A stretch of 64,000 bases of DNA from Candidatus Rifleibacteriota bacterium (GCA_012520995.1 JAAYNI010000033.1:1-64000); one strand, 5' to 3'. Counted from the stretch's first letter, positions 53,878-64,000 are shown. The notes: a model not told the origin generated them from the letters alone. Translations and numbers: made by a program.

Positions 53878-55608
53878 ATGAAGACTAGACTACCTTTACA
53901 GGCAAAAATATTGATTCTGGCGGCATTATTGGTGATTTTGCCAATTTTGGTTATGACCGTCATTTTCTTCAGCTTTGACGATCTCTTTAAATCTAGAACA
54001 TCCATTACCGCTTTGCTTCATCTTTCCAGGCAAATATCTCTTTCTGCGGAAGATTCTTCTTATCATAATGAAACTGAAAGCTCTCTTGATGAAGAAGACG
54101 AACTTTTGGAATTTGATGACGAAGAAGAGCTGGAAGAGCTGGAAGAGTTGGAAGAGTTGGAAGAGTTGGAAGAGTTGGATGATTCAGAGAAGTTTTCTGA
54201 GGATTCACAGCCTGTTTTAAATCCTAAGCCGCCTGGGCTTGAGGCTGCCAAGTCTTCAGAAGCTGTTCCCTTTTCTCAAGATTCAGAAGAGGTTCTCTTA
54301 GCAACGGAAGCTCCTTATAGGCCGTCTGAGCAGTCTGATTATCATAAAGAACAATTAGATAAAGCTCAGCAGGCGTTGATTGAGGAGCGTTTTTCCCAGT
54401 TTGAGTCTTTTATTTCTGAGAGAGGGCTTGAGCTGGAAAATATTGACAAAGGCTTAAAAAGACTGGAGAGTTACAAGCGGCAGTTCTTGATTTTTGCTAT
54501 TCTTTTCCCTGTTCTGGCGACTGTTTTGCTGTCTTATTTTATAAATAAGTCTACTATCCATGCCAGACAGGTGGCTGAAAAGCTAAAGAGTTTTCAAAAT
54601 GAGAAATATGATGATAGAGCAATGGATGTTTTGGAATGTGCGATTTATTTCGATTCTTTTTTGATAACTGCCAAGACCTTGCTTAAGGAATCACACTCAA
54701 TAGCGAGAGATCTTTTCAATAAGCTTGAGCCTCTTACATCTGTTCCTATATTTTCGGATTCAAGTGTTAAACAGTTTTTTACAGACGTTCAAGAAGTTTC
54801 CAGAAGCTCTAATTATATAGCTAACACTCTTGATGCTACCACTCTGGGAATCAAAGACGTGGCTGCTTCTGCGACTGCTATAGCCGATCACTCTAGTAAT
54901 GCTGCAAAACGCAGTATGGAGACGGCTGAGATAGCAGTAATAGGCAGAGAAGCTGTCAATGAGACGGTGGAAACCATGGAGGCTCTGAAAAACGAAATTT
55001 TAACTTTGGAAGATGTCATTGATAATCTGAATTCTGCGGGCATTCAGATAAGCGAGATAGTAGATACTATAACAAACATTGCCTATCAGACTAACTTGTT
55101 GGCTTTAAATGCTTCAATAGAGGCAGCTAGGGCAGGGGAGCATGGCGAAGGTTTTGGGGTTGTTGCCGGCGAGGTTAAAAAGCTTGCCGAAGAATCCGGC
55201 GAGGCAGCTGAAGGCATAGGCAAAAAAATAAAGCAGATGCGGCAAAATACTGCGCTGGCTGTTATTCAGATAAATGAAGAGAGTGAAAAGGTTTTAAACG
55301 GCGTTCGCATAGCCAATGAAGCTGGTGAAAATCTTGATAAAATTGTTAAAGCCGTTGAAGATGTCAGCGGAATGATCAGGAGAATCAGCAAAGCTTCTTC
55401 AGAGCAATCTCAGAATATAGAAACATTGAAGTCCAGTATTGAGAGTATCAGCGGCGCTACAAAGATTACTTCTGAAGGAACCAAAAGGGTTGCTTCTTCA
55501 GTGAATGAGCAGCTCTCGCAGATTAGGGAATATATGTCTACTGTGAAAGAAATGTTGCTTTTGGTTAAAACCATGGAAGAAATGCTGGACAAATTTAACT
55601 TTAACTAA
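53878..55608 (+). CDS. Methyl-accepting chemotaxis protein with acidic periplasmic segment
   Basis: A 576-residue chemoreceptor. A membrane helix (about 11-31) is followed by a periplasmic part of about 170 residues with an extremely acidic run (about 66-103, EEL repeats), then a coiled segment and a second membrane helix (about 203-222). The cytoplasmic signalling domain has its hairpin tip at about 398-440, with [20 protein letters not shown] and [20 protein letters not shown]. It would control a CheA/CheW complex; none is in the window. The periplasmic domain is not a known ligand-binding fold. Weak ribosome site; the ATG follows the tsaC stop by 34 bases. Confidence 0.92.
   Translation: MKTRLPLQAKILILAALLVILPILVMTVIFFSFDDLFKSRTSITALLHLSRQISLSAEDSSYHNETESSLDEEDELLEFDDEEELEELEELEELEELEELDDSEKFSEDSQPVLNPKPPGLEAAKSSEAVPFSQDSEEVLLATEAPYRPSEQSDYHKEQLDKAQQALIEERFSQFESFISERGLELENIDKGLKRLESYKRQFLIFAILFPVLATVLLSYFINKSTIHARQVAEKLKSFQNEKYDDRAMDVLECAIYFDSFLITAKTLLKESHSIARDLFNKLEPLTSVPIFSDSSVKQFFTDVQEVSRSSNYIANTLDATTLGIKDVAASATAIADHSSNAAKRSMETAEIAVIGREAVNETVETMEALKNEILTLEDVIDNLNSAGIQISEIVDTITNIAYQTNLLALNASIEAARAGEHGEGFGVVAGEVKKLAEESGEAAEGIGKKIKQMRQNTALAVIQINEESEKVLNGVRIANEAGENLDKIVKAVEDVSGMIRRISKASSEQSQNIETLKSSIESISGATKITSEGTKRVASSVNEQLSQIREYMSTVKEMLLLVKTMEEMLDKFNFN
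54124..54177 (+). repeat. Nine-base tandem repeat inside the chemoreceptor gene
   Basis: Six copies of a GAAGAG(T/C)TG unit run in frame and encode Glu-Glu-Leu repeats. The first two copies have CTG, the last four TTG and are identical. Copy number change by slippage would keep the frame and alter only the length of the acidic periplasmic segment. Confidence 0.9.
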
Positions 55609-55691
55609 TCTCTTTATAGAAACTCTGGATACTTTGCTCTGTTCCGGAGTATACTTTTACTTTGGCAAAGAAAACATAAACCAGAGGATGA

Positions 55692-58628
55692 TTGAGCTTG
55701 TCTTTAAAACGATTTTTTGAATTTTCTTCGGCTCTTTTTATCTTCGTTCTTTTCCCATTCTTGCTTTTATATGTGGGGATTAACCAGATTGCCGAAACCA
55801 GAAATTCAGTTGCTGAATACCAGACACGCAACGAAATGGAGCGCTTGGCTGAAAAGCTTTTGCAATATTCTGAACCCACCTATTATTATCACTCTCTTTT
55901 AAAAGAGATTTTCGCCATTTCTCAAAACATTGATTTGCTTAAGACTTCCGGCTCTGATGATTCAACAGCTTATTTAAAGGCTTCGTTGGAGAATTTAAAT
56001 AGAATTTATGCTCACTCTTTCAGCTACGTGATTTGGGATTCGGAGGGACAAGTTGTAGAGTGCAATGGACTTTCTCTAATGAAAACAGCTTTTGCTATTT
56101 TATACGGTTATTTAGAGAGAGTTTGGAAGGAAGTCTCTTCTAAATATCCGGGAGATCTTTCTGAGTTTCGTTGCAAAGTCGGAGAGGTTCCTTATGTAAA
56201 AGGAATAATGGGAGAGTTTTTGATTCCTGATGTAATGCCCAGGCCTTTATATAAAGGGAATCTTGGAAGTTTGATTATAGCTTCCGAGAAAGAAGGCAGG
56301 GAGGCTGTTTGGTGGCAAAAAGGTTCGGCAAATTCAATTTTAGTCTTTGTGGACAGAAAAATACTTGATTCTTCTTTATATCTGCCGAAATTGCTCAACT
56401 CTTTACTATCAGCTCCCAACGGTTATAACTTTGCATTGGTGGATCTTGATGAGTCTCCGGAAGAATATTTTAAAGACTATTTAGATGTACGCTCTGAATT
56501 GATGACGGCCTATGCTAAGTTTGAAAACTTTGGAGGAGACTATTTTGAGACACCTTCAGTTTTAGCTCTTTTTAAACTTTATAGCTCAAACAGGCGTTTG
56601 CTTATATTTAAAGACAAGTTTGAGATTTTTATCACACCGGAAGAGATAAAAAATCTTTTATTGATTGCTTTTGCTTTGCTGTTTGCGATTTTTATTGCTA
56701 TTTATTTTTACCTTCTCAGGACATCGGCCGACTACTCTGTCAGAGCAAGGCTCATCTTTTGCTTTGTTTATGCAAATGCTTTGCCTCTCTTGATATTAGG
56801 CTTTGCTGGCCATGAGTATCTCTATGGAAGATTTGCTATGTTCAAAAAGGAAGCAGCTGAGGAAACGGCGGCTTTGATATCAGATTTGGATGCCAGCTTT
56901 GATAGAGTTTCAAAAGATTATCTTGAAAAGCTGAATAACTTTGCCGACTCTTTCAAAAAATCAAAAACTCTTCCTGATAAAGATTCCTATGCTGCTCTTG
57001 AAGCAGTATTAAGCCACAAAGTAGCACCCGAGATCTTTGTGGTTTGCGATTATCTTGGAAAAAAAATATATGAAGGGGCGGGGGACTTTGCTTTTTCAGA
57101 AGCCCTTGGTAAAAATTTATTAGCTTTTTTGAATAGAGAGCCTTCTTGCACTTATTCAGCAGATTATTTGCCTAGGGAGACTTGTAAAACTAGACGTAAA
57201 CTTGCTTTTGAGGTAGCTTCGTCTGCTCCGGAAGCCTATATGAATGACTTTATGGATTGTATTGGCAAATTTGTCGTTCTCAGGCTTTTAGGTGAAAGAG
57301 AATATTATTGCTATTTTAATGCGTTGGCTGATGAAAATGGCGAGTTTAGGCAACTTCTATTTGTCTTTTGGGATATTTCAAAGCTTCAAAAATATTACTT
57401 AGACAATCTATTAGAGGTATTTTCTGAAAACAAAAATGGAATCAAATTAATAGCTTTGTCTTTGGAAGATGCCTCAATTTTTCCAAAAGATGCAGATTTT
57501 TATTCTCTTTCTGAGCTTTTTAGACAGACCCAAGCTTTAAAAGCTATTTTTGCTGATAAAATTGTTTATAAAGGAGAAGACTATTTTGTCAGTTCAGCTT
57601 TGGGAAAAAATCTTTCTAAAATTGCTGTAGCTGGACTTTTTCCTCTAGCAAACTCCAGAAGAGAAACAGCTTTGATAATTTTATATCTTCTGCTGGCAAT
57701 AGCAGCAAGCATGCTTTTGGTTTCTGCGGTTGCCCGTTCCTTAGCTTCTTCTTTTCTGAATCCTGTAAGAGAACTCTCAATGGCCGCTAAGGCGATTTCC
57801 TTTGGCAATTTCAATTATCGTCTTGATTTGAAATCCGGTATTGAATTTATCAGCCTTGGCGCTTCTTTTAATGATGCAGCTGTTTCATTAGCGGATCTCA
57901 GTCTTGGAGCCATTATACAGGAAAGTATCTTTCCCTCTGAAAAACTGACTTTGGGCAAATGTTCTGTTTGGGGGAAGAGCATAAGTATGACAAGGCTTGG
58001 TGGAGATTATTTTACATATTTTTCCCCCGATGAAAAACACATATTTGTTGTTTTAGGTGATGTTGCTGGACACGGTTTGCCAGCGGCAATGTATGTTTTT
58101 ATGGCGGAGACTGTTTTGCTTTTATCAAGAAAAAAATTGATGGATCCCGCGGAGATTCTTGACCGAATAGATAAAACTCTTAGAACATCTGCAAGCCGCC
58201 GTATAAAGCGAATGATGACTTGCATAGCTTTTTCCATTGACGTTGAGACGGGCGATTGTTTGGTTTGTAACGGCGGACAGGCTTTTCCAATTAAAGTCAG
58301 CGCTGCAGGAAAGGCAGACTATATGGAATTGCCAGGACTAGCCTTGGGCTTGATAAAACCGAAAACCCCTAGAAGTTCTGCCAGTTTTAAATTATGTGAT
58401 GGAGACAGACTTGTATTTTATACTGATGGTTTTATAGAGGCAAACTTAACTGAAGCTATTGAACCTATCGGGTATAATGGTTTTTTGGAAGTAGTCAAAA
58501 ATTCTGATGCTCAAGATCCTGAAGAGTTTTATTGGAATATTTTAGAGGCTTACGCTGACATAAGAGCTGATGACGATTTAACTGCTGTAGTTCTTCAATA
58601 CAACGAAAAGGCGGTTGGAGATGTTTAA
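55692..58628 (+). CDS. Double-sensor membrane PP2C phosphatase (SpoIIE-type), active
   Basis: A 978-residue protein with TTG start (GAGG upstream; a second TTG six bases on is possible). Order: membrane helix (about 12-32), extracytoplasmic sensor, two membrane helices (about 322-343 and 354-374), a second sensor region, a membrane helix (about 657-680), HAMP (about 681-730) and a PP2C/SpoIIE domain (about 760-970). Metal-binding motifs are intact: GGDYF, GDVAGHG (about 782-788), FYTDGFIEA and DDDLTAVV. It should dephosphorylate phosphoserine proteins, most likely STAS anti-sigma antagonists. The pairing of two sensors on one phosphatase is unusual. Two paralogues follow directly. Confidence 0.88.
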   Translation: MSLSLKRFFEFSSALFIFVLFPFLLLYVGINQIAETRNSVAEYQTRNEMERLAEKLLQYSEPTYYYHSLLKEIFAISQNIDLLKTSGSDDSTAYLKASLENLNRIYAHSFSYVIWDSEGQVVECNGLSLMKTAFAILYGYLERVWKEVSSKYPGDLSEFRCKVGEVPYVKGIMGEFLIPDVMPRPLYKGNLGSLIIASEKEGREAVWWQKGSANSILVFVDRKILDSSLYLPKLLNSLLSAPNGYNFALVDLDESPEEYFKDYLDVRSELMTAYAKFENFGGDYFETPSVLALFKLYSSNRRLLIFKDKFEIFITPEEIKNLLLIAFALLFAIFIAIYFYLLRTSADYSVRARLIFCFVYANALPLLILGFAGHEYLYGRFAMFKKEAAEETAALISDLDASFDRVSKDYLEKLNNFADSFKKSKTLPDKDSYAALEAVLSHKVAPEIFVVCDYLGKKIYEGAGDFAFSEALGKNLLAFLNREPSCTYSADYLPRETCKTRRKLAFEVASSAPEAYMNDFMDCIGKFVVLRLLGEREYYCYFNALADENGEFRQLLFVFWDISKLQKYYLDNLLEVFSENKNGIKLIALSLEDASIFPKDADFYSLSELFRQTQALKAIFADKIVYKGEDYFVSSALGKNLSKIAVAGLFPLANSRRETALIILYLLLAIAASMLLVSAVARSLASSFLNPVRELSMAAKAISFGNFNYRLDLKSGIEFISLGASFNDAAVSLADLSLGAIIQESIFPSEKLTLGKCSVWGKSISMTRLGGDYFTYFSPDEKHIFVVLGDVAGHGLPAAMYVFMAETVLLLSRKKLMDPAEILDRIDKTLRTSASRRIKRMMTCIAFSIDVETGDCLVCNGGQAFPIKVSAAGKADYMELPGLALGLIKPKTPRSSASFKLCDGDRLVFYTDGFIEANLTEAIEPIGYNGFLEVVKNSDAQDPEEFYWNILEAYADIRADDDLTAVVLQYNEKAVGDV

Positions 58629-61500
58629 GAAGATTTCAAAATTTCTCCTCTTCCTTTGCTGTTTTTGTCTGGTTCCTGCAGCAGTTATAATATTTTCTAT
58701 AGAATACAAACGCAACTCCAATGAAAATGAGGCCTCTGAGGCAGCTATGACAGTTGCTGATGAAGTTTTTAGAGAAATTTCAATTTATACTTCGCCAGAA
58801 GCTTTCTGGAATGGTTTGCTTGCCAGAACTTTGTCGGATGTTTCTGAGCAAACTCTTATTTTGGAGACTCTTGAAAAGCTGAAGTCTGACTTTGGGATTT
58901 CTTATTTTGCTTATTTCAAGAATAGAAAAGAATCTGTAAGCACAATTGATGAAGTTTCTCTGGAGGATGCCAAAATTGTCGGGGATTTTATTTTGAACAA
59001 TGTCACCAAACGATATTATGACAACGTTGAAAAGAAAACCCTGGCAACTTTAGACAAAGTGTTTGGTCCTCAATTTATCTGGGTGAAAGCGGAGAAGCTT
59101 TTGGATGGTGAGTCTGATACAGCTTTTATATTAGGCGATGCTCATTTCCGGAAGCCTCTTTTTTGGATGAAACGAACTGATTCTGCTTTTGTTTGTGTTG
59201 CCATATCAAATGAACTTATCTTGGCTTCTCTTAAACACTTTTCTTCTTATTTGGCTTCCAAAGCTGAAAAACAGTCCAAGGTTTTTATGTATGCATTGCT
59301 TTCTTCTAACGGTGAGTTGATTGTCAAAGGACTTTCAGAAAGCTACAGGGAAGAATTAAAAGAAGCCGTTGAAATCTTGTCTCGTGACAAAACGCGTATA
59401 GCAAAAACCTCTTCTCTTATCGTTTATCCGCTTTATTTAAATTCAGAACTTACGGTATTGGCTTTCAGAAAAAACTCTTATAATGAAGGCAGGGATGCTG
59501 TTACAAGAAAACTTCTTTACTTGCTTTTGTTTTTCATAGTTGCGGTAGTAGCTTACAGGGGATTTAAAGTCCTAGTATTGAGCTATCCGGATACTATGTC
59601 TTTAACCGTCAGAATATATTTTTTATTCATGCTGGTTAACGCTTTGCCTCTTTTAGTGGTGTTTTTTATAACCAGAACCTATCCAGAAAAGTTTTATAGG
59701 GAAGCTTGCAGAGAAAAGCTGTCAGAGGCGGTTTCTTTTTTACAGGAAATAGATACAAAACCTTTATCTGAACGAAAAAGACACGAACGTCAGATTAAAA
59801 AAACACAGGAGAATATGATTTTTGATATTCGTAATGGTTTGACATTCTCTAAGGCTTTTGAGAAATTTTGTTTTTCTTTGTCGGAACTTGAACCTTCAAT
59901 TTTTCTTTATGACGATGCAGATCTTTTCTTGGTTTATGATAAATACAGGATCTATAGAGATAAAGATCTAAAAAACAAACTTTCTGATACGTACCTTGGT
60001 TTAAAATGGCAAATAGTTCAAGGCTTAAGGCAATTTTACTTCAATGCTGGAACTCCCAAAACTTATGAAGAGCAGCTATTTTTCATAAAATTCAGTTATT
60101 TGCTAGAAAGCATTCATGGACAAACTCTTAATACTTTTGTTCTCAATTTGCTTGAAAACAAGGGCAGGTTAGGTAAAGTTCAGCTGATGGATTACCCGGC
60201 TCTTATGTACTATGATTCTTTCGAGAGCATAGGAGAAAAATTAAGAAAAATGGGACTGATCTGCTATGTTTCCGAAGAAAGATATATCAAGCGTTTTTTG
60301 TCGCAAAACATTGACAGGATTGAGAGAAACGAAGACAATTTTAAAATTTTGATTTATAATCAGGAAAATAAGAGCTTTCTTAATGCCGGCATGGATATGG
60401 GGATTGAAGAAGCTCTTGCCTTTGCGGCAGGATTAGGCGATTTTCCTTCGGACAGGGTTGAGTTTTGTTCTCTGAATGGAGACAAGCATCTTGTCACGGG
60501 TATCAAAGGTACTGAATTGTCAGGATATAGTCTTTTGGCTTTATATCCCATTGCTCTGTTTTCAGCAAAAATGCAAAGTTTAAAGCTTTTTCTGCTGCTA
60601 ATGATGATAGGTGCAGCTGCTGTTAGTGCAGTATTAGCACGAGCTTTGGCTTTGACTTTTTTGAGTCCTTTGAGAGAAGTTACTACTGGTATAAGAGCCA
60701 TGGAAGAACAGCGGTTTGACTTTAGATTGCCAGTTCTTCAAGGGCGTGAGTTTTATAATCTGGGTCGTGCTTTCAACAACATGATGGAAGATTTGGGGGA
60801 ACTCTCCTCAGCTAGAGCTATTCAAAACGAACTTTTGCCAAAGCCCCAAACCAAAATTGGAGATATTTCTTTTGTTTCCTTCAGGCGTTTCAATGACAAT
60901 TTTGCAGTAGATTATTACGATTTTTTTACAAGCGGCGAAGGGATTGTGGCTTTGCTTGCTTCCCCAGTTTCTTCAGGAGGAGTTTATGCGGCTTTGCTGA
61001 TGTCTATGCTTAAAGCGGGTATAATGCCCTCGGCTGAACTTCACTCACAACCGCCTGAAATACTGAAAAGGCTCAATTTGTTGATTTGTGCTTCTAAATT
61101 AGAAGCTGCCAGAAAGCTTGTTAATTTTCAATATCTCTTTTTTGAAAAGAATTCAAAAAAGTTTAAGGGGGCATTTGCAGGTGAAAATGTTCCCTTGTTA
61201 ATAAAATTGTCAGAGAAAAAAGTGTTTCGCTTGAATAAGCCTTCTGCAATGTTGGGTTATTATGAAGAAACTTCTTTTTATCAGTATGAAGGTGAATTCG
61301 CATCAGGAGATATTTTGCTGTTTTATTCACCAAGTCTTTTAGGCAGCTTCGATGCTGACAAAGAAAAGGAGTTGAGCATTAGATTTTTTGAAGAGTTTTT
61401 TGATAAAGAAGAGAACTTCTTGGAAAAGTTAAAAGAGTTCTTGGAAAATGAAGTCTTGAGAGACAACTCTTCACTCTTTGTACTCAAGCGCGATGATTAA
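58621..61500 (+). CDS. Double-sensor membrane protein with a degenerate PP2C domain
   Basis: A 959-residue paralogue with the same order of membrane helices (about 8-28, 296-316, 330-352, 657-680), two sensors and HAMP. The ATG at 58621 is taken as start; it overlaps the preceding gene by eight bases. The phosphatase domain has lost its metal ligands: GDVAGHG is ASPVSSGG (about 779-786), YTDG is YSPS and DDLT is DNSS. It cannot be a normal PP2C and is probably a pseudo-phosphatase that senses and regulates through the intact neighbours. It is not frameshifted, so its loss is of function, not of the gene. Confidence 0.85.
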   Translation: MFKKISKFLLFLCCFCLVPAAVIIFSIEYKRNSNENEASEAAMTVADEVFREISIYTSPEAFWNGLLARTLSDVSEQTLILETLEKLKSDFGISYFAYFKNRKESVSTIDEVSLEDAKIVGDFILNNVTKRYYDNVEKKTLATLDKVFGPQFIWVKAEKLLDGESDTAFILGDAHFRKPLFWMKRTDSAFVCVAISNELILASLKHFSSYLASKAEKQSKVFMYALLSSNGELIVKGLSESYREELKEAVEILSRDKTRIAKTSSLIVYPLYLNSELTVLAFRKNSYNEGRDAVTRKLLYLLLFFIVAVVAYRGFKVLVLSYPDTMSLTVRIYFLFMLVNALPLLVVFFITRTYPEKFYREACREKLSEAVSFLQEIDTKPLSERKRHERQIKKTQENMIFDIRNGLTFSKAFEKFCFSLSELEPSIFLYDDADLFLVYDKYRIYRDKDLKNKLSDTYLGLKWQIVQGLRQFYFNAGTPKTYEEQLFFIKFSYLLESIHGQTLNTFVLNLLENKGRLGKVQLMDYPALMYYDSFESIGEKLRKMGLICYVSEERYIKRFLSQNIDRIERNEDNFKILIYNQENKSFLNAGMDMGIEEALAFAAGLGDFPSDRVEFCSLNGDKHLVTGIKGTELSGYSLLALYPIALFSAKMQSLKLFLLLMMIGAAAVSAVLARALALTFLSPLREVTTGIRAMEEQRFDFRLPVLQGREFYNLGRAFNNMMEDLGELSSARAIQNELLPKPQTKIGDISFVSFRRFNDNFAVDYYDFFTSGEGIVALLASPVSSGGVYAALLMSMLKAGIMPSAELHSQPPEILKRLNLLICASKLEAARKLVNFQYLFFEKNSKKFKGAFAGENVPLLIKLSEKKVFRLNKPSAMLGYYEETSFYQYEGEFASGDILLFYSPSLLGSFDADKEKELSIRFFEEFFDKEENFLEKLKEFLENEVLRDNSSLFVLKRDD

Positions 61501-64000
61501 CACAACTTGCAATAAGAGCTCTGTTAAAACAAAGTTTAACAGTTTGATAGATTTTTTTGCTACAAGAGCTGGACTTATTCTTGTTTTTTTTGTGATTCCT
61601 CTTTTGATTTTCTATTTTGCTTTAACCACATTCTATTCTTCTGCTTATAAAACTCAGAGGGAAGAAGCTCTTACCAAAATGAGCAGAGAAGTTGCCAAAC
61701 TTTCTCTGAACAGCAATAACGAGAAATATTTGCACAATCTTTTAAGCTCAATGGTCGCTTATGCGAATTACATAGACTCCTTCAGAAACCAGGAAAAAGC
61801 AAGGCTTCCATATTTCGATCCTGTAGCTGGAAAAGTTGAAAATATTCCTGAGAATTATTCTGCAAAATTTGATCCTTACCTTTATTTAAAAGCAAATTTA
61901 TTGCGTCTAAAAAAAATCTATGGAGATGAACTTTCATTTGTTCTATGGGACTCAGAAGGCAATGAAGATTATGACTTAAGTGAGAGAGCGTTTACCTCTG
62001 TAAAGAAAATTTTGTTTTCTTTGCTTCACAAGATTTCTGAGGTTGTGAAGGAGGATGAAAAAACCGCTATTCAAGATTTGCCTTTTGCAAAAGGCAGGGA
62101 ATGGAGATTGGTAAGCAAGTTTTTGGGTACACTGCTTGTGCCGGAAAACTTGAAAAAACCTCTTTTGAAAAGTGCTCAAGCAGGACCTTTAATGGTCGAC
62201 TTTGGCACTAAGAAGTCCTACGTCTGGTATAGTGCAAATTCCTTCGGAACATTTATTTGCTTTACCTCTTCAGATTGGGTTGCTTCAAGAACAGGCCTTA
62301 AAAAAATGGTGAAAAAAACTAATGAAAAACAAGAAGATTTCATTTTTACCTATTCAGAAACTCCTGCGACCTACAAGTCTATTATAGATATTGCCACAGA
62401 TGCTGCAACGGCAGTAGAAGTGGCTTCCATGAATGTTTTTCCAGGCAGCAGCGGAGAATTTGAAAATGAAGAATGGCTTGTTTACAGTGTAAGCCCTGAG
62501 CCAAGTGTCAGAGTTTTTGCTCTATGGAAAAAGGCCTCTCAACATCATGTGGCTCGCCGTATAAGAATAGTTTTTAAGTTTTTTGCTTTTGGGCTTGCCA
62601 TCTTTTTCTTGGTTGCGGTTATGTTTTTTAGAGTTGTTAAACCGTTCTTTTCTCTGAAATGGCAACTGGCAGTAGTTTTCATGCTTGCTAATATTCTGCT
62701 TTTAACTTTGCTCATGGCTTTTTCCAATAAGTTTTTTCTAAGCAAAAAAGAAGCTCTTATTGATGAAGAATACTTAAATGCCCTTTCTGTTCTGACTGAT
62801 TACGAAATGTCTTATGATGCTCATGCTGGCAAATTGGGTAATTATTTGAATGAAATTTTGAATCCTTATGTCAAAGAGGCTGCTGTCGGTGAATTGCATC
62901 CTGAAACTTTGATGAATGTTATACCTGATATAGCTAAAACAAAGCCTAAACAATATCTCTTGGTCACTCATCTTGGAGAAGTTGTCGCATATGAGAGCAT
63001 AGGAACAGGTTTTGAAAGTGAACATACAAAAACGCTTCTTCTCAATGTTGCCAACACAGTTATGGAACATGTTAATGGCAATGCAAGTAGTGTTGACAGC
63101 AAGGGGTTGAGTTCAATGCTGTTTGATGAGAAGTTCAGGGGAGGGCTGACGAGCTATTTGGGCGAAGTTAGGGAGATGACTCTTTTGGATGAGATTCAAG
63201 TTTATTATTTCAAGCTTTTTGGGAGTGATAAACGAAAGGATATTCGTTATACTTTTGGAGCATTCTGGGAAAAAGTTTACTATCAAAATCTCTATTTGAC
63301 CTCAACCTTTGATGATTTGGCTGAGCGATTGGGAGCAGGATTGCTTGTTTCTTCAAAAGATGGCAAGTATTCTTTTTCAAAAAACATACCTGAGGGCATG
63401 GATTCATATCTTCTTTCTCTGCAAAACACAGCAGCTGCCGTAAAAGACCTTTTTTCTCATAGAGGCGAAGAATATTTTGTCATACGCGAGTTTGGCAAAT
63501 CCTTGGTTGATTTTTCATTCTTGATGGTTTTTCCTGTTAAGAAAATATATAAGCCTTTAAACAAGCTTTATATTTATATTTTCTTAGCCGCTTTAATCAG
63601 CGTTGTTTTAACTTTGATTGTCATTCGCCTTTTGTCGGCAAACTTTCTGGTTCCCATAGCCAACTTGAAAGATGCTACTCTTGCTATAGACAGGCAGGAC
63701 TTCAGGCATAAGATAAAAATTATCGACAAAGACGAATTTGGGCATTTAAGTGAAGTTTATAATTATGTTATTGAAGAAATGGGCGATCTGGCAATAGCCG
63801 CCAATGTTCAAGAAAATCTTTTTCCTGAAAACAATTTTTCATTCGGCGACTATGATGTCTTTGGCAAATCAGTGGTCTTAACAACACTTGCTGGGGACTA
63901 CTATGATATTTTTCCTGTTGATGATGAGCATGCGGCTATAATGATAGGCGACGTTGCTGGACATGGTGTTTCCGCGGGTCTTTTGATGGCTATGGCAAAA
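61493..64000 (+). CDS. Double-sensor membrane PP2C phosphatase (SpoIIE-type), 3' end beyond window
   Basis: An open frame of 836 codons from the ATG at 61493 runs to the last base of the window without a stop; its start overlaps the previous gene's end by eight bases. The layout repeats that of the two paralogues: membrane helix (about 26-45), sensor, two helices (about 360-380 and 391-411), second sensor, helix (about 690-712), HAMP, then PP2C from about 770. LTTLAGDYYD and GDVAGHG (about 819-825) are intact, so it is predicted active. The C-terminal motifs are outside the window. Confidence 0.88.
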   Translation, partial: MINTTCNKSSVKTKFNSLIDFFATRAGLILVFFVIPLLIFYFALTTFYSSAYKTQREEALTKMSREVAKLSLNSNNEKYLHNLLSSMVAYANYIDSFRNQEKARLPYFDPVAGKVENIPENYSAKFDPYLYLKANLLRLKKIYGDELSFVLWDSEGNEDYDLSERAFTSVKKILFSLLHKISEVVKEDEKTAIQDLPFAKGREWRLVSKFLGTLLVPENLKKPLLKSAQAGPLMVDFGTKKSYVWYSANSFGTFICFTSSDWVASRTGLKKMVKKTNEKQEDFIFTYSETPATYKSIIDIATDAATAVEVASMNVFPGSSGEFENEEWLVYSVSPEPSVRVFALWKKASQHHVARRIRIVFKFFAFGLAIFFLVAVMFFRVVKPFFSLKWQLAVVFMLANILLLTLLMAFSNKFFLSKKEALIDEEYLNALSVLTDYEMSYDAHAGKLGNYLNEILNPYVKEAAVGELHPETLMNVIPDIAKTKPKQYLLVTHLGEVVAYESIGTGFESEHTKTLLLNVANTVMEHVNGNASSVDSKGLSSMLFDEKFRGGLTSYLGEVREMTLLDEIQVYYFKLFGSDKRKDIRYTFGAFWEKVYYQNLYLTSTFDDLAERLGAGLLVSSKDGKYSFSKNIPEGMDSYLLSLQNTAAAVKDLFSHRGEEYFVIREFGKSLVDFSFLMVFPVKKIYKPLNKLYIYIFLAALISVVLTLIVIRLLSANFLVPIANLKDATLAIDRQDFRHKIKIIDKDEFGHLSEVYNYVIEEMGDLAIAANVQENLFPENNFSFGDYDVFGKSVVLTTLAGDYYDIFPVDDEHAAIMIGDVAGHGVSAGLLMAMAK

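Noticed and set aside
54124-54177. CRISPR-like array
   Set aside because: Units are nine bases, directly adjacent, without spacers, and in frame within a chemoreceptor gene.

Overview
The window is one continuous, AT-rich bacterial chromosome segment. The organism looks like a diderm, motile, surface-active anaerobe-type bacterium. Signs of an outer membrane are a predicted beta-barrel protein (8535-10418), a PorV/UPF0164-like protein ending in Phe (36752-37714), and a clear lipoprotein. Flagellar genes (flaG, fliD, fliS), type IV pilus genes (pilA-like pilin, pilT, pilB) and a chemoreceptor show motility. No gene settles the phylum; a poorly cultivated lineage of the Riflebacteria type would fit the mix of pili, FecR-domain proteins and SpoIIE-type phosphatases, but that is a guess.

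Layout. 1-450: 3' tip of a 16S rRNA gene, then tRNA-Ile(GAT), tRNA-Ala(TGC) and tRNA-Ala(GGC), with no 23S following. 793-12203 (minus strand): a secreted HExxH protease with a TPR-like partner, a divergent MurC-like ligase, a three-gene overlapping cell-surface operon, and a LysM/M23 peptidoglycan hydrolase. 12405-21320 (plus): two unknown proteins, then flaG, fliD, an unknown helical protein, fliS, a YjfB-like motility peptide and a large ABC-2-type membrane protein. 21418-31571: a glycan block with methyltransferase, epimerase, GT2 and rmlA, then an ORF6N gene bracketed by a second copy of the rmlA 3' end, then three tandem GT39-like membrane glycosyltransferases, one of them carrying an in-frame nonsense codon. 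31731-38587 (minus): pilin, pilT, pilB, aroE, a STAS protein, an outer-membrane protein and a FecR-domain protein. 38999-41499: a cadA/arsR metal-resistance operon with a readable promoter and operator. 41671-53843: mostly housekeeping genes (rlmN, rpe, ispH, pnp, prfA, prmC, tsaC). Within it are a Ca-loop secreted protein, a prepilin-peptidase-like protein without visible catalytic aspartates, and a split PASTA protein/pseudokinase pair at the position of the PrkC locus. 53878-64000: a chemoreceptor and three tandem giant membrane PP2C (SpoIIE) proteins, the middle one apparently dead and the last cut by the window end.

How it fits together. Two themes recur. First, surface and envelope assembly: pili, flagella, barrels with FecR-domain partners, and glycosyltransferases. 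Second, signalling proteins whose catalytic residues have been lost beside intact or split relatives: the pseudokinase, the pseudo-phosphatase and the prepilin-peptidase-like protein. Many gaps hold copies of a composite non-coding repeat made of several low-complexity modules in conserved order. The least ordinary items are the pseudokinase/PASTA pair, the double-sensor phosphatase trio, the ORF6N insertion that duplicates the rmlA 3' end, and the composite intergenic repeat.
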